A DNA stretch of 61,070 bases. It comes from a virus. Positions 23,837-34,900 of the stretch are shown here, piece by piece; position 1 is the stretch's first letter; each line of letters opens with the position of its first letter. The translations under genes and the position numbers were made by a program. The stretch spans positions 1-61,070 of the IMG/VR virus record IMGVR_UViG_3300042465_007053; one strand, written 5' to 3'. The notes under the pieces were generated by a model. It saw nothing but the letters and a program-made list of their open reading frames with translations. It was not told the origin of the DNA and did not search any database.

Positions 23837-24036
23837 TTGGCGTATCCACGAAGGCTTTTACCTACCTCATCGCCATTCACGTCCAGCAGCACGCGCTTGC
23901 CGTCATAGGACGCGCTGGCACCTCCGTAGTTAAGCGAGACTCGATACGGAATAGCGGAGCAGCTTGTTAGATAGAGCGATGCGAGCACGGCGAAAATTGC
24001 GAGCACGATGAAAAATGCGGAATGTTTTGGCTTCAT
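23833..24036 (-). CDS. Small lipoprotein, outer-membrane spanin (Rz1-like) candidate, 67 aa
   Basis: Start set at ATG 24036 (MKPKHSAFF). A basic n-region and hydrophobic stretch (FIVLAIFAVLASLYLTSC) end in a lipobox LTSC, so lipidation at that Cys is expected. The mature part is about 45 residues and lacks the Pro-rich character of lambda Rz1, so the spanin role is inferred from the lysis neighbourhood. If right, it points to a Gram-negative host. Confidence 0.65.
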   Translation of the reverse strand: MKPKHSAFFIVLAIFAVLASLYLTSCSAIPYRVSLNYGGASASYDGKRVLLDVNGDEVGKSLRGYAK

Positions 24037-24239
24037 TTTGTGGCGTCTTTTTGAACGGATGCGTTGATAGCTTTCAAAATTACCGTAGCGATTATGCCAG
24101 CTACCACGACGCGGGCTTTCCACGCGGGCGGAATAATTGTGGCAACGTCGCCGAGTTGATATGGCAAAGCGGCGATTGCGGTTAGGGCGGAGGTCAATGC
24201 GGCTCCGATTCCGCTGAGTGTGGTTTTCCAGTTGTTCAT
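24033..24239 (-). CDS. Holin-like membrane protein, 68 aa
   Basis: Start set at ATG 24239 (MNNWKTTLSG). Two hydrophobic segments are visible (IGAALTSALTAIAALPYQL and VVVAGIIATVILKAI), with a basic/acidic C-terminal tail, the size and shape of a small class II-type phage holin. It sits between the lipoprotein and the membrane/coiled-coil gene, overlapping both. It is expected to permeabilise the inner membrane to release the endolysin. Confidence 0.7.
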   Translation of the reverse strand: MNNWKTTLSGIGAALTSALTAIAALPYQLGDVATIIPPAWKARVVVAGIIATVILKAINASVQKDATK

Positions 24240-24466
24240 AGCTTTGTGGTTTCTTTGAAGGGGCACGGCTTGTTCGGGCACATCCTGTATGCCATTAGCA
24301 TACCGTGGTTCTCGCCTGCTTGAGTTTTCACTGATTCGATTTCGCTTCTAAGCTCCTTACGGTCAGTCTCGCATTGTTCGCTGCGATGCCAAAGAATCCT
24401 TGCAAGAAAACATAGCGCGCCTGTCACGGAACTTACGGCTATGAGCAAGGCGTTTTCGAGTGTCAT
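24236..24466 (-). CDS. Membrane-anchored coiled-coil protein, inner-membrane spanin candidate, 76 aa
   Basis: An N-terminal transmembrane helix (ALLIAVSSVTGALCFLARILW) is followed by a charged helix (CETDRKELRSEIESVKTQAG) and a Cys/Pro C-terminus (CPNKPCPF). An N-terminal anchor with a periplasmic helix fits an i-spanin (Rz-like), paired with the lipoprotein two genes on. It is shorter than lambda Rz, so this is tentative. Confidence 0.55.
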   Translation of the reverse strand: MTLENALLIAVSSVTGALCFLARILWHRSEQCETDRKELRSEIESVKTQAGENHGMLMAYRMCPNKPCPFKETTKL

Positions 24467-24738
24467 GGAAACAGCGCGAGGATTTCAGTTTTCTTCACCG
24501 TCCACGTTGCCAGTTCTTCCGATGAAGTTCCCGGCACTTCGGCTGGAATCTGAATCATTTGGACGGTCAGCTTGGCAGCGGCGATGTCGCCACGGCGGAT
24601 GTGATTGACTACGGTATCGTAGGCGTTCCCGAAAGCCCATTTGCCGCCGTCGCTGAAATTGGTGTAGGCCGTTTTGAGTGACTTAATGAGCGCGGTGCGC
24701 TTGCATTGTTCGGCGTATTGTTCGGGCGTTAGTCTCAT
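24463..24738 (-). CDS. Hypothetical protein in lysis/fibre region, 91 aa
   Basis: A mostly helical protein (MRLTPEQYAEQCKRTALIKS...) with an aromatic central region (FSDGGKWAFGNAYDTVVNHI). It overlaps its neighbours by 4 bases on both sides, between a fibre-like gene and the spanin candidate. No domain is recognised. Confidence 0.65.
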   Translation of the reverse strand: MRLTPEQYAEQCKRTALIKSLKTAYTNFSDGGKWAFGNAYDTVVNHIRRGDIAAAKLTVQMIQIPAEVPGTSSEELATWTVKKTEILALFP

Positions 24739-25580
24739 TGTTCTTTGGTGATTTTGAGTTGGCAGGTTCCGCTGTAAAAATAGAGGCCCGCTCCGTTTCC
24801 TCCGTCCGTGAAGATGGAGCGTATTTTCACCGTGGCTCCTTGGTCTAAGAGAATAGTGCGCTCAATAGTCTCGCTGGCAGCTACACTCCCGACGCCAAGC
24901 CAGTAGTCGAATAGGGTTCCTCCGCTGCGGATGGTTACGATGGCGGAGTTCGCATTGTCAGTGAGTTTTACGGTAAAACTGCCGTCGCCCCCTGTGGAGT
25001 AGCCCGACGTTCCTTCATATCGAAGAGACAATCGAAATGTGTAATAGCCTTTTGCGGGAGCAGTGAATACCGCCCCTGAAAGCGCAGACCGCATTTTCCC
25101 GTCCAGATTTTCCCAAGTAAAATCCGTCTCTGTGTTATTGACGGTAGTGAGGCTTACAGCCGTGGCTAACAACCACCTGCTTTGTCCTACTACGTCCCAT
25201 CCTGCTGTGCCTGTCCCGCCAGCGGTATCACGGCAGATAATCGTTGCAGATTCGCCAGCCTCTACCTCGGCTAATTTAGTCGATCCGTCGCTGGCGTAAA
25301 TGTTCAGTATTCCCGTGCTGATGTTCACGAAGAGGGTCGCCCATCCTTGGGCCAGCGTGGAAACATCCGGAACTTTGAAAAAGTGGTATGTGCTCCCCGT
25401 AAGTTCCTGCTTGCTTGCGCTTGTAACTGTGAGCGTGGTGGTCGTGGCACCCCCGTCTGCAACGGTCGTGGCGAAGATGGGGCGGGCGAGGATGCCCGTG
25501 CCGACGCCCGCGCCGAGCGTCATTTCAGACGGCTCGATGGTGGTGCCGAGAACGGAAGATGGAACGTAGGAACTTTTCAT
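24735..25580 (-). CDS. Appendage/fibre protein with C1q-like C-terminal domain, 281 aa
   Basis: A Thr/Val/Gly-rich N-terminal half is followed by about 130 residues that look like a C1q/TNF jelly roll: TAPAKGYYTFRLSLRYEGTS near the start of the domain, then repeated short strands, ending in YFYSGTCQLKITKEQ. Such trimeric domains often cap phage fibres and bind host surface ligands. Context between decoration-like genes and the lysis cassette agrees. No intramolecular chaperone or enzyme motif is visible. Confidence 0.65.
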   Translation of the reverse strand: MKSSYVPSSVLGTTIEPSEMTLGAGVGTGILARPIFATTVADGGATTTTLTVTSASKQELTGSTYHFFKVPDVSTLAQGWATLFVNISTGILNIYASDGSTKLAEVEAGESATIICRDTAGGTGTAGWDVVGQSRWLLATAVSLTTVNNTETDFTWENLDGKMRSALSGAVFTAPAKGYYTFRLSLRYEGTSGYSTGGDGSFTVKLTDNANSAIVTIRSGGTLFDYWLGVGSVAASETIERTILLDQGATVKIRSIFTDGGNGAGLYFYSGTCQLKITKEQ

Positions 25581-25583
25581 GGG

Positions 25584-25874
25584 TTAAGTCATCCAACTCA
25601 TAAAAGCGGTGCCGGGCGTGTCCATTACCACCGTGAGCGCGGACAGCAAGGCTCCCTCGTCTCCCGCTGAGAAGCCCGCTGGCACGGCTACCCCGTCAAA
25701 GGTTGCCGTGCCCGTGAGGATCGTGACAGTCCAGTTGAACGCGCCGACTGGTATGGCTTGGGTTTGCCCTGCCGTTTTTAGATAGGTGGAGCGGGTGCCA
25801 GAGCGCGGCACCGCAACCACGGCGGACGTGATTTTTGGTGCGGTGCCCTCTGGCCCTTTGATGACGGGTTCCAT
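25584..25874 (-). CDS. Small structural protein, 96 aa
   Basis: A beta-rich, low-charge protein (FNWTVTILTGTATFDGVAVPAG...) that resembles small head-decoration or fibre-adapter proteins. It is spaced 3-4 bases from both neighbours in the virion operon. Function inferred only from composition and context. Confidence 0.6.
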   Translation of the reverse strand: MEPVIKGPEGTAPKITSAVVAVPRSGTRSTYLKTAGQTQAIPVGAFNWTVTILTGTATFDGVAVPAGFSAGDEGALLSALTVVMDTPGTAFMSWMT

Positions 25875-25877
25875 GGG

Positions 25878-26462
25878 TTATGAAGCCTGCGTGAATGTGA
25901 TGCCTGCCTTGAGCTTGCTGGTGGCGTAGGCGAACCAGCTTGTGCCGTCCGAAACAACTTCCACCTTGTCGCCAGCGACGGCCTGCCCGGCCACGAAGGT
26001 AATGGTGTCGTCCGCCGTGCCGCTGTCGCCCGTGCCTAAATGTTCGGCGGCAACTTGCACCCCCTTGATGATGTTCGCGGAGCTTGCTGATACAATCGTG
26101 TAGCTGTCACCCGATGGTGCTGCGCTGACAATGAAGGTGAACTTCAGTCCGATGGCTGCGGCGGGAAGCGTCGAAACGAACTCGGTTGCGCTGCTCAGAT
26201 AGAACACGCTGCCGGATTCGGCTGCGGTGATGACGTTGGTTGCCGTGACGACCTCGGACAGTTCCTTGATTGCCATGCTCTTCAGGATCGGTGTGACACC
26301 GCTCGGCCCCGCAATCTCCCCTGATGAGTTCACCTGAAGTTTCACGACTCCATCCGGCCCTACGAGGGCGCGGGAGAGTGTGGCGATGGATGTTTCCAGC
26401 GGGGAGATTACTCCCTGCTGCGTTTTGACGGTTTCTGCCTTCTGTTGATCGATACTGTTCAT
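25878..26462 (-). CDS. Putative head-decoration or fibre protein, 194 aa
   Basis: A helical N-terminus (SIDQQKAETVKTQQGV) is followed by a beta-rich body with many Ser, Thr, Ala and Val. The segment IKGVQVAAEHLGTGDSGTADD, then FVAGQAVAGDKVEVVSDGTSWFAY, recalls small strand-swapped surface domains. No enzymatic motif is visible. It lies between the portal-adjacent gene and the fibre-like genes. Confidence 0.6.
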   Translation of the reverse strand: MNSIDQQKAETVKTQQGVISPLETSIATLSRALVGPDGVVKLQVNSSGEIAGPSGVTPILKSMAIKELSEVVTATNVITAAESGSVFYLSSATEFVSTLPAAAIGLKFTFIVSAAPSGDSYTIVSASSANIIKGVQVAAEHLGTGDSGTADDTITFVAGQAVAGDKVEVVSDGTSWFAYATSKLKAGITFTQAS

Positions 26463-26483
26463 GTTGGTATTTTGGTTCTCTGG

Positions 26484-26777
26484 TTATTCTGAAAAGTTGT
26501 GTGGTTCGCTCGGCTTGTGACCTAGTATTGCGCCGAACATATTGCGTGTTCGGTCAGGCCACTCACGCGCCTCCTTCAACGAGTGCCATGCGTCAAGCGC
26601 AGAATTGCGTTCTTCGGCACTTTTATTTTTGTCGTGAATCACGGCATCCAATTCGGTCATTTTGCTGATGACACACTCCCGCATAAACCAGCCAAACTCA
26701 GGACACGAAAGCAGCTTTGTCACCTTCGACATTCCCTCTACGGCGATCTTCTGGTTTGCTGATTCAGCGTCGGTCAT
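26484..26777 (-). CDS. Hypothetical protein downstream of portal, 97 aa
   Basis: Start set at ATG 26777 (MTDAESANQKIAVEG), overlapping the portal stop by 4 bases; the longer frame would lie within the portal gene. The product is helical and charged (CPEFGWFMRECVISKMTELDAVI). It may be a small head-assembly factor, but no family is recognised. Confidence 0.65.
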   Translation of the reverse strand: MTDAESANQKIAVEGMSKVTKLLSCPEFGWFMRECVISKMTELDAVIHDKNKSAEERNSALDAWHSLKEAREWPDRTRNMFGAILGHKPSEPHNFSE

Positions 26778-28984
26778 AGGTTCGGGTATGATGGGGTTGG
26801 GTTGGGATATGCAGGCTTGTCTTTCTTCGCCTCCGCTGGCGTTTCTTTCGGGGGATTCTGCAACATGAAATGCGCCATGCGTTCCTCTGGTGTCGCTGGT
26901 GTCCATCCGCTGTCCTGTTCCCATTGCGCTTGGATGCTCGGCGGGCAGTCCTTGTAGGAAATCATTTCGCGGGTCGTGCGTTTGAGTTCCGCCTGCTGTC
27001 CTGCGGCCTGTTGTTCTTGCCACTGTGCAATCTCCTCGTCGGTGACGTTCGGGCAGAGTTCGTCGGGGTCTGCGACTTCGAGTGCCTTCAGCATATTCAG
27101 GTATAGCGGACGCCCAAGTTTCGCCACCATGATTGCGGGCGTGCCTTTGATTGCGTGGAAGTCCTTGAAGAAGGCGAGTGCCTGCTGGTTGGTCGAGAGA
27201 AGTTCGCTGCTTCGTGAGCGTGTGAGGAGAAGTCGAATCTCGCGGCTGATTGTCCGCGCCTCGTCCCGATTGATCGTGAGAAGTTGCTTCCCGTCTTTCG
27301 TGAGCAGGAGTTCTGTGTCGCGCAGGTTCTCCAGCACCAGCGTCGTCACTTGCTCCATGATGCGGATGAGTGCGTGCTGCTGTTGGATCTCCGTGTTCTT
27401 GATGAGAAGATTCGCGGTGCGTTCGATGTTCAGGATGCCCGTGGCCGTGCGGCTTTGGTTCAGGTCGCTCGAACTGGCATCCTTCGCGCCGATGATGCCG
27501 AACATGAGGTTGGTCTGCTGCTGCGCTTCCTTCATCAACTCCATGCCAATCTCCGACTTCTCCTGAAGGTTCACCCTCCAGAGGGGCGGGCGGTTGTCCT
27601 TATCGTAGCCCGGCTCCACGTCATACACCTTGTTCGATCCGAACTCCACTTGTGCCCCCATGCGCCATTCCTTCACGGCATTTGGATCGCGGAAGTCTAT
27701 CGAGCTTTCCTTTCCGTCCTTCACGTTGAAACGATTGAACTGCGCGTCAATGTAGGTGCATTGGTCGAGCACCGCTTGAATGACTCCCTCGCCATACCAA
27801 CGGTTCGGCACCCGATCAATGCCGGGGATGACCTCAAAGGGACGCTTCGGCATGATGTTCGCCAGATACTCGCAGAACACCATTTTCTTGTTCGTCATGT
27901 CCATGACTACGAAGATTTCCTCCTCGATGCCGTCTCCGTCCACATCCGCACGCACGTAGCACTCGGCGAACGGGCGGTAGATGTCTATGGAGGACGGCTG
28001 GTGATAGTCCTGCTCGCCCTGTGTCGTCTTTGCCTGACGTTCGCCTGATGTTTCGTTCGTGCCGTAGTTGGTAAAGTATTCGTCGAACCCCTCGAATTGC
28101 CCGTAGATTTCCTTCGCGTGCTGTGGCGTGTCGTCGTAAAGCTGAACCACCATGTCCGCTTCGTGGATGGACGGGCACCGTAACGGGCAGAGGAAGGAAC
28201 GGTAGTCGAGTTCGCGCACTTCCACGCCCTCGTATTGAATCAACTCCTGCTGGAGCGAGTCGAAGTTCTGGTAGTCAAACTCCCCTTGTCGCATGGAAAA
28301 GAGCGGGTCTTTCTTCAGCCTGAACATTTCCTCCACGGCTGGATCAGGAAGGAAGTCGTCGTTCTCGTAGATGAGAAGTCCGTTCGGCGTATAAACGGGC
28401 TGGCCGCTCTGATCCACCATCACGGTTGCGCTGCCGAGATACGGTGTCGAGCGTCTGACATAACGGATCTTCACCACGCACTCGTTGCGGACGATTGCGC
28501 TGCGGATGCAGGAGCGGAGTTCGAGTTGAATGTCGCTCCTGTCCACCTTCTGCTGAATCAACTCCTCCACGGCCCGTGCGGTGGCGTCGTCGCCTGTGTC
28601 CGTCTTTACAGCTGCAAAGAAAGGGCGTGTGCCGAGTAGGTCGTCGGCTGCTTTGGCGTGTGTCTCGCGCACGTAGCGTTGTGCGGTGCCGAGCGTGAGG
28701 TTGGATACGTCAAAGACTCCGCCAAACTGCAATTTGCGCCAGTCAAAGTCGCTGTCGAAGATGTCCTGATACTTCTTTCTGTGTCCCATCCATGAATCGG
28801 TTTCCACTGAACCATCTTCCAGCACACCGCTTTCCTTTTGGAGTTCGCCGATGCGCGTCACGCAACGTCGCTCCAGTTCCTCCTTTTTTTCGGCGTCGAG
28901 CTTTAGGTGGGTGTTCTGGAGCGCAACGGGTGCTTGCGGCTGTGGCGTTACGTCGAAGTCTTGTCCTGTGGAAATATCGGGCAT
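26774..28984 (-). CDS. Portal protein, 736 aa
   Basis: The length and regional features fit a podoviral-type portal. An N-terminal domain (SDFDWRKLQFGGVFDVSNLT) is followed by a charged middle with the DVDGDGIEEEIFVVMD motif common in portals, then the clip/stem-like region RPFEVIPGIDRVPNRWYGEGV. Long helices (IERTANLLIKNTEIQQQHAL and after) form the wing/crown, and the tail is Gln-rich. It would form the dodecameric channel for packaging and ejection. It sits directly downstream of the giant polyvalent gene, 1 base apart. Confidence 0.85.
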   Translation of the reverse strand: MPDISTGQDFDVTPQPQAPVALQNTHLKLDAEKKEELERRCVTRIGELQKESGVLEDGSVETDSWMGHRKKYQDIFDSDFDWRKLQFGGVFDVSNLTLGTAQRYVRETHAKAADDLLGTRPFFAAVKTDTGDDATARAVEELIQQKVDRSDIQLELRSCIRSAIVRNECVVKIRYVRRSTPYLGSATVMVDQSGQPVYTPNGLLIYENDDFLPDPAVEEMFRLKKDPLFSMRQGEFDYQNFDSLQQELIQYEGVEVRELDYRSFLCPLRCPSIHEADMVVQLYDDTPQHAKEIYGQFEGFDEYFTNYGTNETSGERQAKTTQGEQDYHQPSSIDIYRPFAECYVRADVDGDGIEEEIFVVMDMTNKKMVFCEYLANIMPKRPFEVIPGIDRVPNRWYGEGVIQAVLDQCTYIDAQFNRFNVKDGKESSIDFRDPNAVKEWRMGAQVEFGSNKVYDVEPGYDKDNRPPLWRVNLQEKSEIGMELMKEAQQQTNLMFGIIGAKDASSSDLNQSRTATGILNIERTANLLIKNTEIQQQHALIRIMEQVTTLVLENLRDTELLLTKDGKQLLTINRDEARTISREIRLLLTRSRSSELLSTNQQALAFFKDFHAIKGTPAIMVAKLGRPLYLNMLKALEVADPDELCPNVTDEEIAQWQEQQAAGQQAELKRTTREMISYKDCPPSIQAQWEQDSGWTPATPEERMAHFMLQNPPKETPAEAKKDKPAYPNPTPSYPNL

Positions 28985-28985
28985 T

Positions 28986-31900
28986 TTAGTAGAAAGATGT
29001 GAACTCCCTGTTGAATTGTTTGAAAGGTTGCGGCCTCAAGACTTCACCCTTTGCCTTTGGAGCGGGGTTTCGTTTGGCCTCTTCGTATTTTTTGGGCTTG
29101 TTGTCTGTCGGCTTTGGCGCAATTCGGATCGCGGTCTGCGCTATCTCCCTGATCTTCTGGTTTAGTTTCCGTTCGGCTTCAGGGGTTTTGGCGGATGCGC
29201 GTGCGATGGTTAATACTTTGATCGCCTTTTGTGCATCTTCGAGCATGAGCCTGCGCTTTCTGTCGTTCTGCATTTCTGGCTGAGTGATCGACTCCTTTCT
29301 CCTATTCGCTTTGTCAAGTTCAGCGTAGAAGTTATTCACCGAGAGCGATGAACTTGAGTCGGTGCCGCCCCTTCTAAACATCCTGCCCAACACTGGAATG
29401 TCCGATGCGCTTGGCTGCTTCTCTGTGTTCCCTAGTCCGATCAGATGGCCGATGGTCTGCGCGTCCCGCGAGAAGTCGCCAATCACTCCGCCCGTCATAG
29501 AACGAATCGCGGCATCTACGCGGAGCGGGCTGACAGAGTTCGGGAATATATCGCCGAGCGTGTCCGCGAGCGCGGTGTCGTGCCTGCCGCGCTGCTCGCC
29601 CGCTGGTGCGTTCACCAGTGACTTCGGAACAATCGGCCTGTCGAAGAATGCCACCCTGTTCTCAAGCTGCTCCTTGAGCGTGTTGAATAACGGCGGGAGA
29701 TCCACTGGATTGAGCGTTACGAATACGTGCTTCATCACTTGCGATGCCGCCTCTGGATCTTTGCGGTAGAGCGAGTCCAGAATTGCCTCTGGCACGGCTG
29801 AGAAGAAATTACCCCACTCCTGCGGGCGCGGTATCTGGATCAACTGATCGCCCACGGGGATGTTGAAATACAGATACTTTTCCCGCCATGTCATGTCTTT
29901 ATACCAATCGTCGTCCTTGTATTTCCACCAGAGAAGCAATGCGGGAATGGTGAGCGCGGTGAGTCCGCGAAGGACTGTCTTGAGCGGGTTCTTGTGGAAT
30001 GCCCTGCCGAAACTTCTGGCACCCTGAATGGTCGCGTTGAAGAACGGGATGGCCTGATTGACAGCCTTCGCGTAGGAGCCTGCCGCCGAGAAGTCCACCG
30101 TGGATCTCTTGGCCGCGAGCATGATCGCATACATCTGCTTGGTGGTTATCGGTGCGCCTGCTTTCCAATCCCAACCTACGTCTTTCGCAATCTGCTCCAT
30201 TTCGGCAATGCGCGGGGCGGATTCGCTGACGGAGAACAGTTTTTGAAGCGTCTCGATTGCGTTGTGCGCCCTGTGAACCATGCGCCCTGAAAGACTCTTG
30301 GATTGGTGCTGCTTGTAGGGATCGATGTCCTGTCCGAGCGGCTGGCCTACTTGCAGGCCCAACCTGTCGAACATATCTATGAGCGGATGATTCTGTCCGC
30401 GAAGTCTGTTCGGGTTCCATAGTGCGCCGAAACTGCGAACCCATGATCCGAACAGTGTGAGCGCACTAGCCTTGCTGTCGGACTGCATGAGCAATGTCGG
30501 CAAGTCGCGGGCGGGGTTGGTGAAGAAGCTGAACGATGCGCGGAGTCCCGTGGTTCCAAGTCGGAACATTCTGGCAGGGAAACCGAGCAATAGGTTCAGT
30601 GCTTTTGGCAGCCTGTAAAGGTCAATGCCCTCCAGTGCGTCGAAGATGCGAGGCTCCACGAAGAACCACTTTGTCTTGAGTTCCTTCTTCCCTGTTTCGG
30701 GATTCATCACTTCTACGGAGTGGGAAATGATCGGGTCTTTCCCCTTCGGCTTCGACATCGGCGTGAAGTAGTTGAGAATGTCGTCGTCCTCCACGGTGGA
30801 GGTATCCATGCCCATCTTCTCCAACTGATCGCGAATGTCGCCCACGGTGAGCGAGTTCATTTTCAGGCCACGCGGCACTTCCTCGATTTGAAAGCCGAGT
30901 CCTTCAATCTTCCTGAGATTCATCACAGCATCCAGAATCACCCGCTTGTGAGCGAGTTCGATCCATTTCTCGGCGTTGTTCAGAATCACTGGCATTGGCT
31001 CCAGTATCTCGCGCCCTGAGCCGAAACGGGTGATGCTCTTGAGTGCCGTGCTTGCGCCTGTTTGTGCGCTTTGGATGGCGGTGCGAACTTCGCCCGGCTC
31101 AAACCAGCGGGAGAGCGGGATGTATTTCTTCCAGCGTGACGTGATGCTGTCGATCAGCGGGGCGATGCTTGGGCTTGCCTCCCGCACGTAGTTCATCAAG
31201 CCACGGTTCCAGTTCCAGTATTTGTCCGCTGCGATGTTGAAGTTCGGATCTTTGCCGAGTTCATCAACGAGGAACTGTGCCTCCGCCCGCGTGAGGCCGG
31301 GGTTCTTGTTCGCATCCCATCTTTCAAGCGCGTGGTGCGCCCAAAGGAACAGCATGAAGTCGGACTCGTTGCCCTTCACGATTGCCATGATTTCCGAGAG
31401 TCCCTGCCCTGTAATGTTTCCAGCGAAGTCGCGCATCGCCTTCTCATTCATATACGCTGCCACAAGTTTTGCCGTGCCGCGCAGTGCGCTCGCCATTGCG
31501 TATGGGTTGCTGTCAATCGGGAGTGAGTCGCCTAGCTTTCCTTCCGCCTCCGCTACCATCTGGCGTATCGGTTCGAGTTCGTCCACCCACTTCCTGATCA
31601 GTTCAGGCCGAGACATGGACTGCTTGAAACGCTTCAGCTTGTTTGCCGAGCTATTCGGATCAACCACGTCCGCCGATGCTTTATTCCTGACTCCTTGTGC
31701 GCGGTATTGTGTGAATGCTTCGCGGGCCTGCTTCACTGCGCTCTCCACTTCTGCGAACAGCGGGAGAACGGTTTCCGTAAAATACTTGTATGCGTTGGGT
31801 GCCTCTGCTTCAGCGTTGTCCGTGGTGAAGTAAAGTCTCCAGAACTCAGCGAATCCCTCGCTGGTGTAGCTGCCGATTGGCTTCGCTCCGCCGTATAAAT

Positions 31901-34900
31901 CTTCGCCGAGTTTTTTTAGTTCGCGCAATACGTTGTTTGGCACAACGCCTTTCTGTGAACCGATTCGCAGGGTTTTGTAGAGAACCTTGGCGAGAAGATG
32001 CCCTGTCTCATGCGCGGCCACGTCGAGGCTGAGTGCTGTCCGCATCCTGACCACTTCGGGATGCTCCTTGAACGTGCCGCTCTGTTTCCCTTTTACTCTG
32101 CCGACTTGGAACGGAACCGTTTTGCCTACCGCTGCGCCGATTGCTTCGAGTGATTTTTGCGCCTCGCGTGTGCCTACTGTTTGCCCTTTGTATTCGGGTG
32201 TCGGTTTGTCGCTGACTTTGATTGGCCGTCTGCCGATCATTCCTTCCTCGGTGTCCGCGCCGAAATCTGGTTCTTCAGGAATCGATCCGTCTGTGTCCTC
32301 TGGCTGCTCCTTGAGCGGGGTCTGCTTTTCTTCCTCTTTCGGAGGTTCAGGCTTTTCCTCGGCGGGAGGTTCTACTTTGTCCTCGGCGGCGGGAGCGGGA
32401 TTTTCAGGCTTGCTGCTGCCTCCCTCAGTAAAGAGTTCGCCGTTCTCGGCACTCGCGGTGTTCGTGATTTTTGAGAGGAGGGTGAAGGGACTGACTTTGG
32501 CGCGTTCATTTCCGAACATATCGCCCGTTTCTTTATCCAAGTCACGCTGATTTTGTTCTTCTTTTGCCAGCACTAAATATGCGTCTAAAACGGTGGCAAG
32601 TTCCTTGGCGGATCTCTGCGAGCGCGAGAACAACGAGAGCAAGGCTTCTCCCTCTGCACTCAGGTCGTCCTTGATCAACTCCATCTTTCTGTTGCTGAAC
32701 CATTCCTCCAGACTCTTGTATTGCTCTCCCTTCACCGCCGCTATTCCGCGCTGGAATGCCGCCAGTGCCGCCATGATTGGGCTTGCGAGTGAAAGGTCGG
32801 AGTCGAGGCCCGCGAGTCGTCCCGCCCTCGCTAGGATGGTGGAAATCGCACGCTTGCCGTTTTCGCTCTCCATGACCTGCGCGAGTTCGCCATACTTGAG
32901 TCCCGCCTTCCGCGCCATGCCAGCGAGCATCGCCGCCTGCACGCGGCGTGTGCCGTCCGCCAAGTTGAACTTGCCTTTCGAGTCCTCCTTGAGCGGGCGA
33001 AGTTTCTTCTCCATCACGCTTGCCACCATCTGCAATGATTGCGCCGTGAGATCTCCGCCCTCGGTGAACTCTACGATGTTCGGCGTTGCGGCAAGTGCTT
33101 CGTAATCGTTCAGTGCCTCCTCAACCGTGTTCTCGTTCAGGCCGATGCTTTTCGGATTGGATTGCGTGATGAAGTCGCGGCGTGTGCCGTTCTTGTAGCC
33201 TGTGACTCTGAACACCAAGACGGGTTGCTTCATTCCTGCCAGCTTGCTTTGCAGGCCCAATCGTTTCGCGGACTCTTCAATGCTTTCGCGGTATGGCTTA
33301 ATGCCTGTCGGGTTTGTGTCCCATGCTTGCGTCACACCGTCCGCCCGCCCGTTGCCTGCCAAGATTGCTTCGTCGTCAATGCTTGGTGCTCCCGTCAATG
33401 ACACGGAGTTTTCGGTGAGCATACTTGGGTCTGGCTTTTGCCGAATCATTTCAATTTGCCGCTTGGACGCTTCGTTCGTGGTTCTGTCGCGGTTCTGTGC
33501 ATCGCCGACTTCCCGCTGAATGAGTTTCTTCAGGTCGTCAGCCTCGATGAGTTCGTAGTGCCCCTGCGCTTCGACTCCGTTCGCCACGCCAGTTGCTCTC
33601 GTTGCCTTGGACTGCGGCGGGACGGATGATTCGCTTTTGAAGTCTCCTGTAATTTCGGCGTCTGCTTCCGTCACGTCACCTTGCAGCTTTTCGTTTGGAA
33701 TCTTCACCGTGAGTCCGCGTGCTGTTATCTCCCCGTGCTCGTCGGTGATTTCCGCCGAGAACCACGCGCCCGATGTTTGGGTTGGCTCCCCTTCGCTCAT
33801 GTCGAACAGCTTTTTGAGTCTGGCGATCATGGCTGTGGTTACGTCCTTCCTGCTCGCGTCGGCGGCGGGGCCAGCCTGCTTGTTCGGAGTGGCGGCGTTG
33901 AGGTTCGGCGATCTCCCTCCGCCTCCGCCGTCTGGCCCGTCATCGTCTGGATCGGTGTCTTGCGATGGATAGGATGTGAGGTCGGCCCCCGGCGCGGTGG
34001 GTTCGTTCACCGTGATCTTCAGTCTCGCAAGTGCGTCGAACACGGAGATTGCGTTGGTGATGTGGAATGTGGCCGTTGCTGGCTTTCTTGGCGATACGTT
34101 CCATGTCCGACTTCCACTGGTGTTGATTAGGTGCGTGAGGAGTGCCCTATCGTTTATGATGGATTGGGCGGCGGTGTTTGTCGCTTTTGCGGATACTGAT
34201 ATTTTCACCGTCCTGCGATATGGGTCGAAAACCATCGAGCCTTGCGCTTCTGCAAGCGCGAGCGTGGCCCTTCTGATTTCCAATGCTTGCCGCATTTCGG
34301 AGCCTGTTGTTATTTTCCTCTCCGTGAATCCTGTGAAGTTTGCTGGCAATAGAATGCCTTTCGAGATCTCCCCGTCATTTCGGGTGAACGTGATGAAGGA
34401 CATTTTGCCTTTCACCTTTCTGTCGAGCAGTGCCTTGTAGCCGCCAATCGCGTTGCCCGTTACCACGTAGCGAATCCGCTCCCTCCGCATGGTCTTGTCC
34501 CAATCAGATTGGAAGTCGTAGTTGCCGCCGAACTGCGGGCTGTTGGGTTGCCAACGGATGATGCTGGCAAGCTGAGAAAGTGGAACTTTCACCATTCCCT
34601 TGTTGCGCCCATCATTCACGCGGAAAATGAGAAGGTGATCCGCTGAACTTGTAGGGCTATCAGGACGGAGCAGGATGTCGGTGCATATCGCAAGAACTCG
34701 CTCGGCGTCCTCGCCCGCGCCGATTCCTACTTGGAATGTATTGGCGTGCCTTGGTGATGCGACGATGTTGAGTGCCGTGATGATGTTTTCGCGGGCCTTC
34801 TCGTAGGGTCTTGCGACACCCCTCTCCGCCACGACTAAGGCGTGCGCCAGATCGCGTTCGTGCTCCGTCTCCTCCTCTTTATTGAGCGCGTCGATCTCCT

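Noticed and set aside
33607-33972. Several 100-200-codon plus-strand frames antisense to the giant gene
   Set aside because: All lie opposite the single open 5326-codon frame and show Ser/Cys/Arg shadow composition with no start signals or domains.
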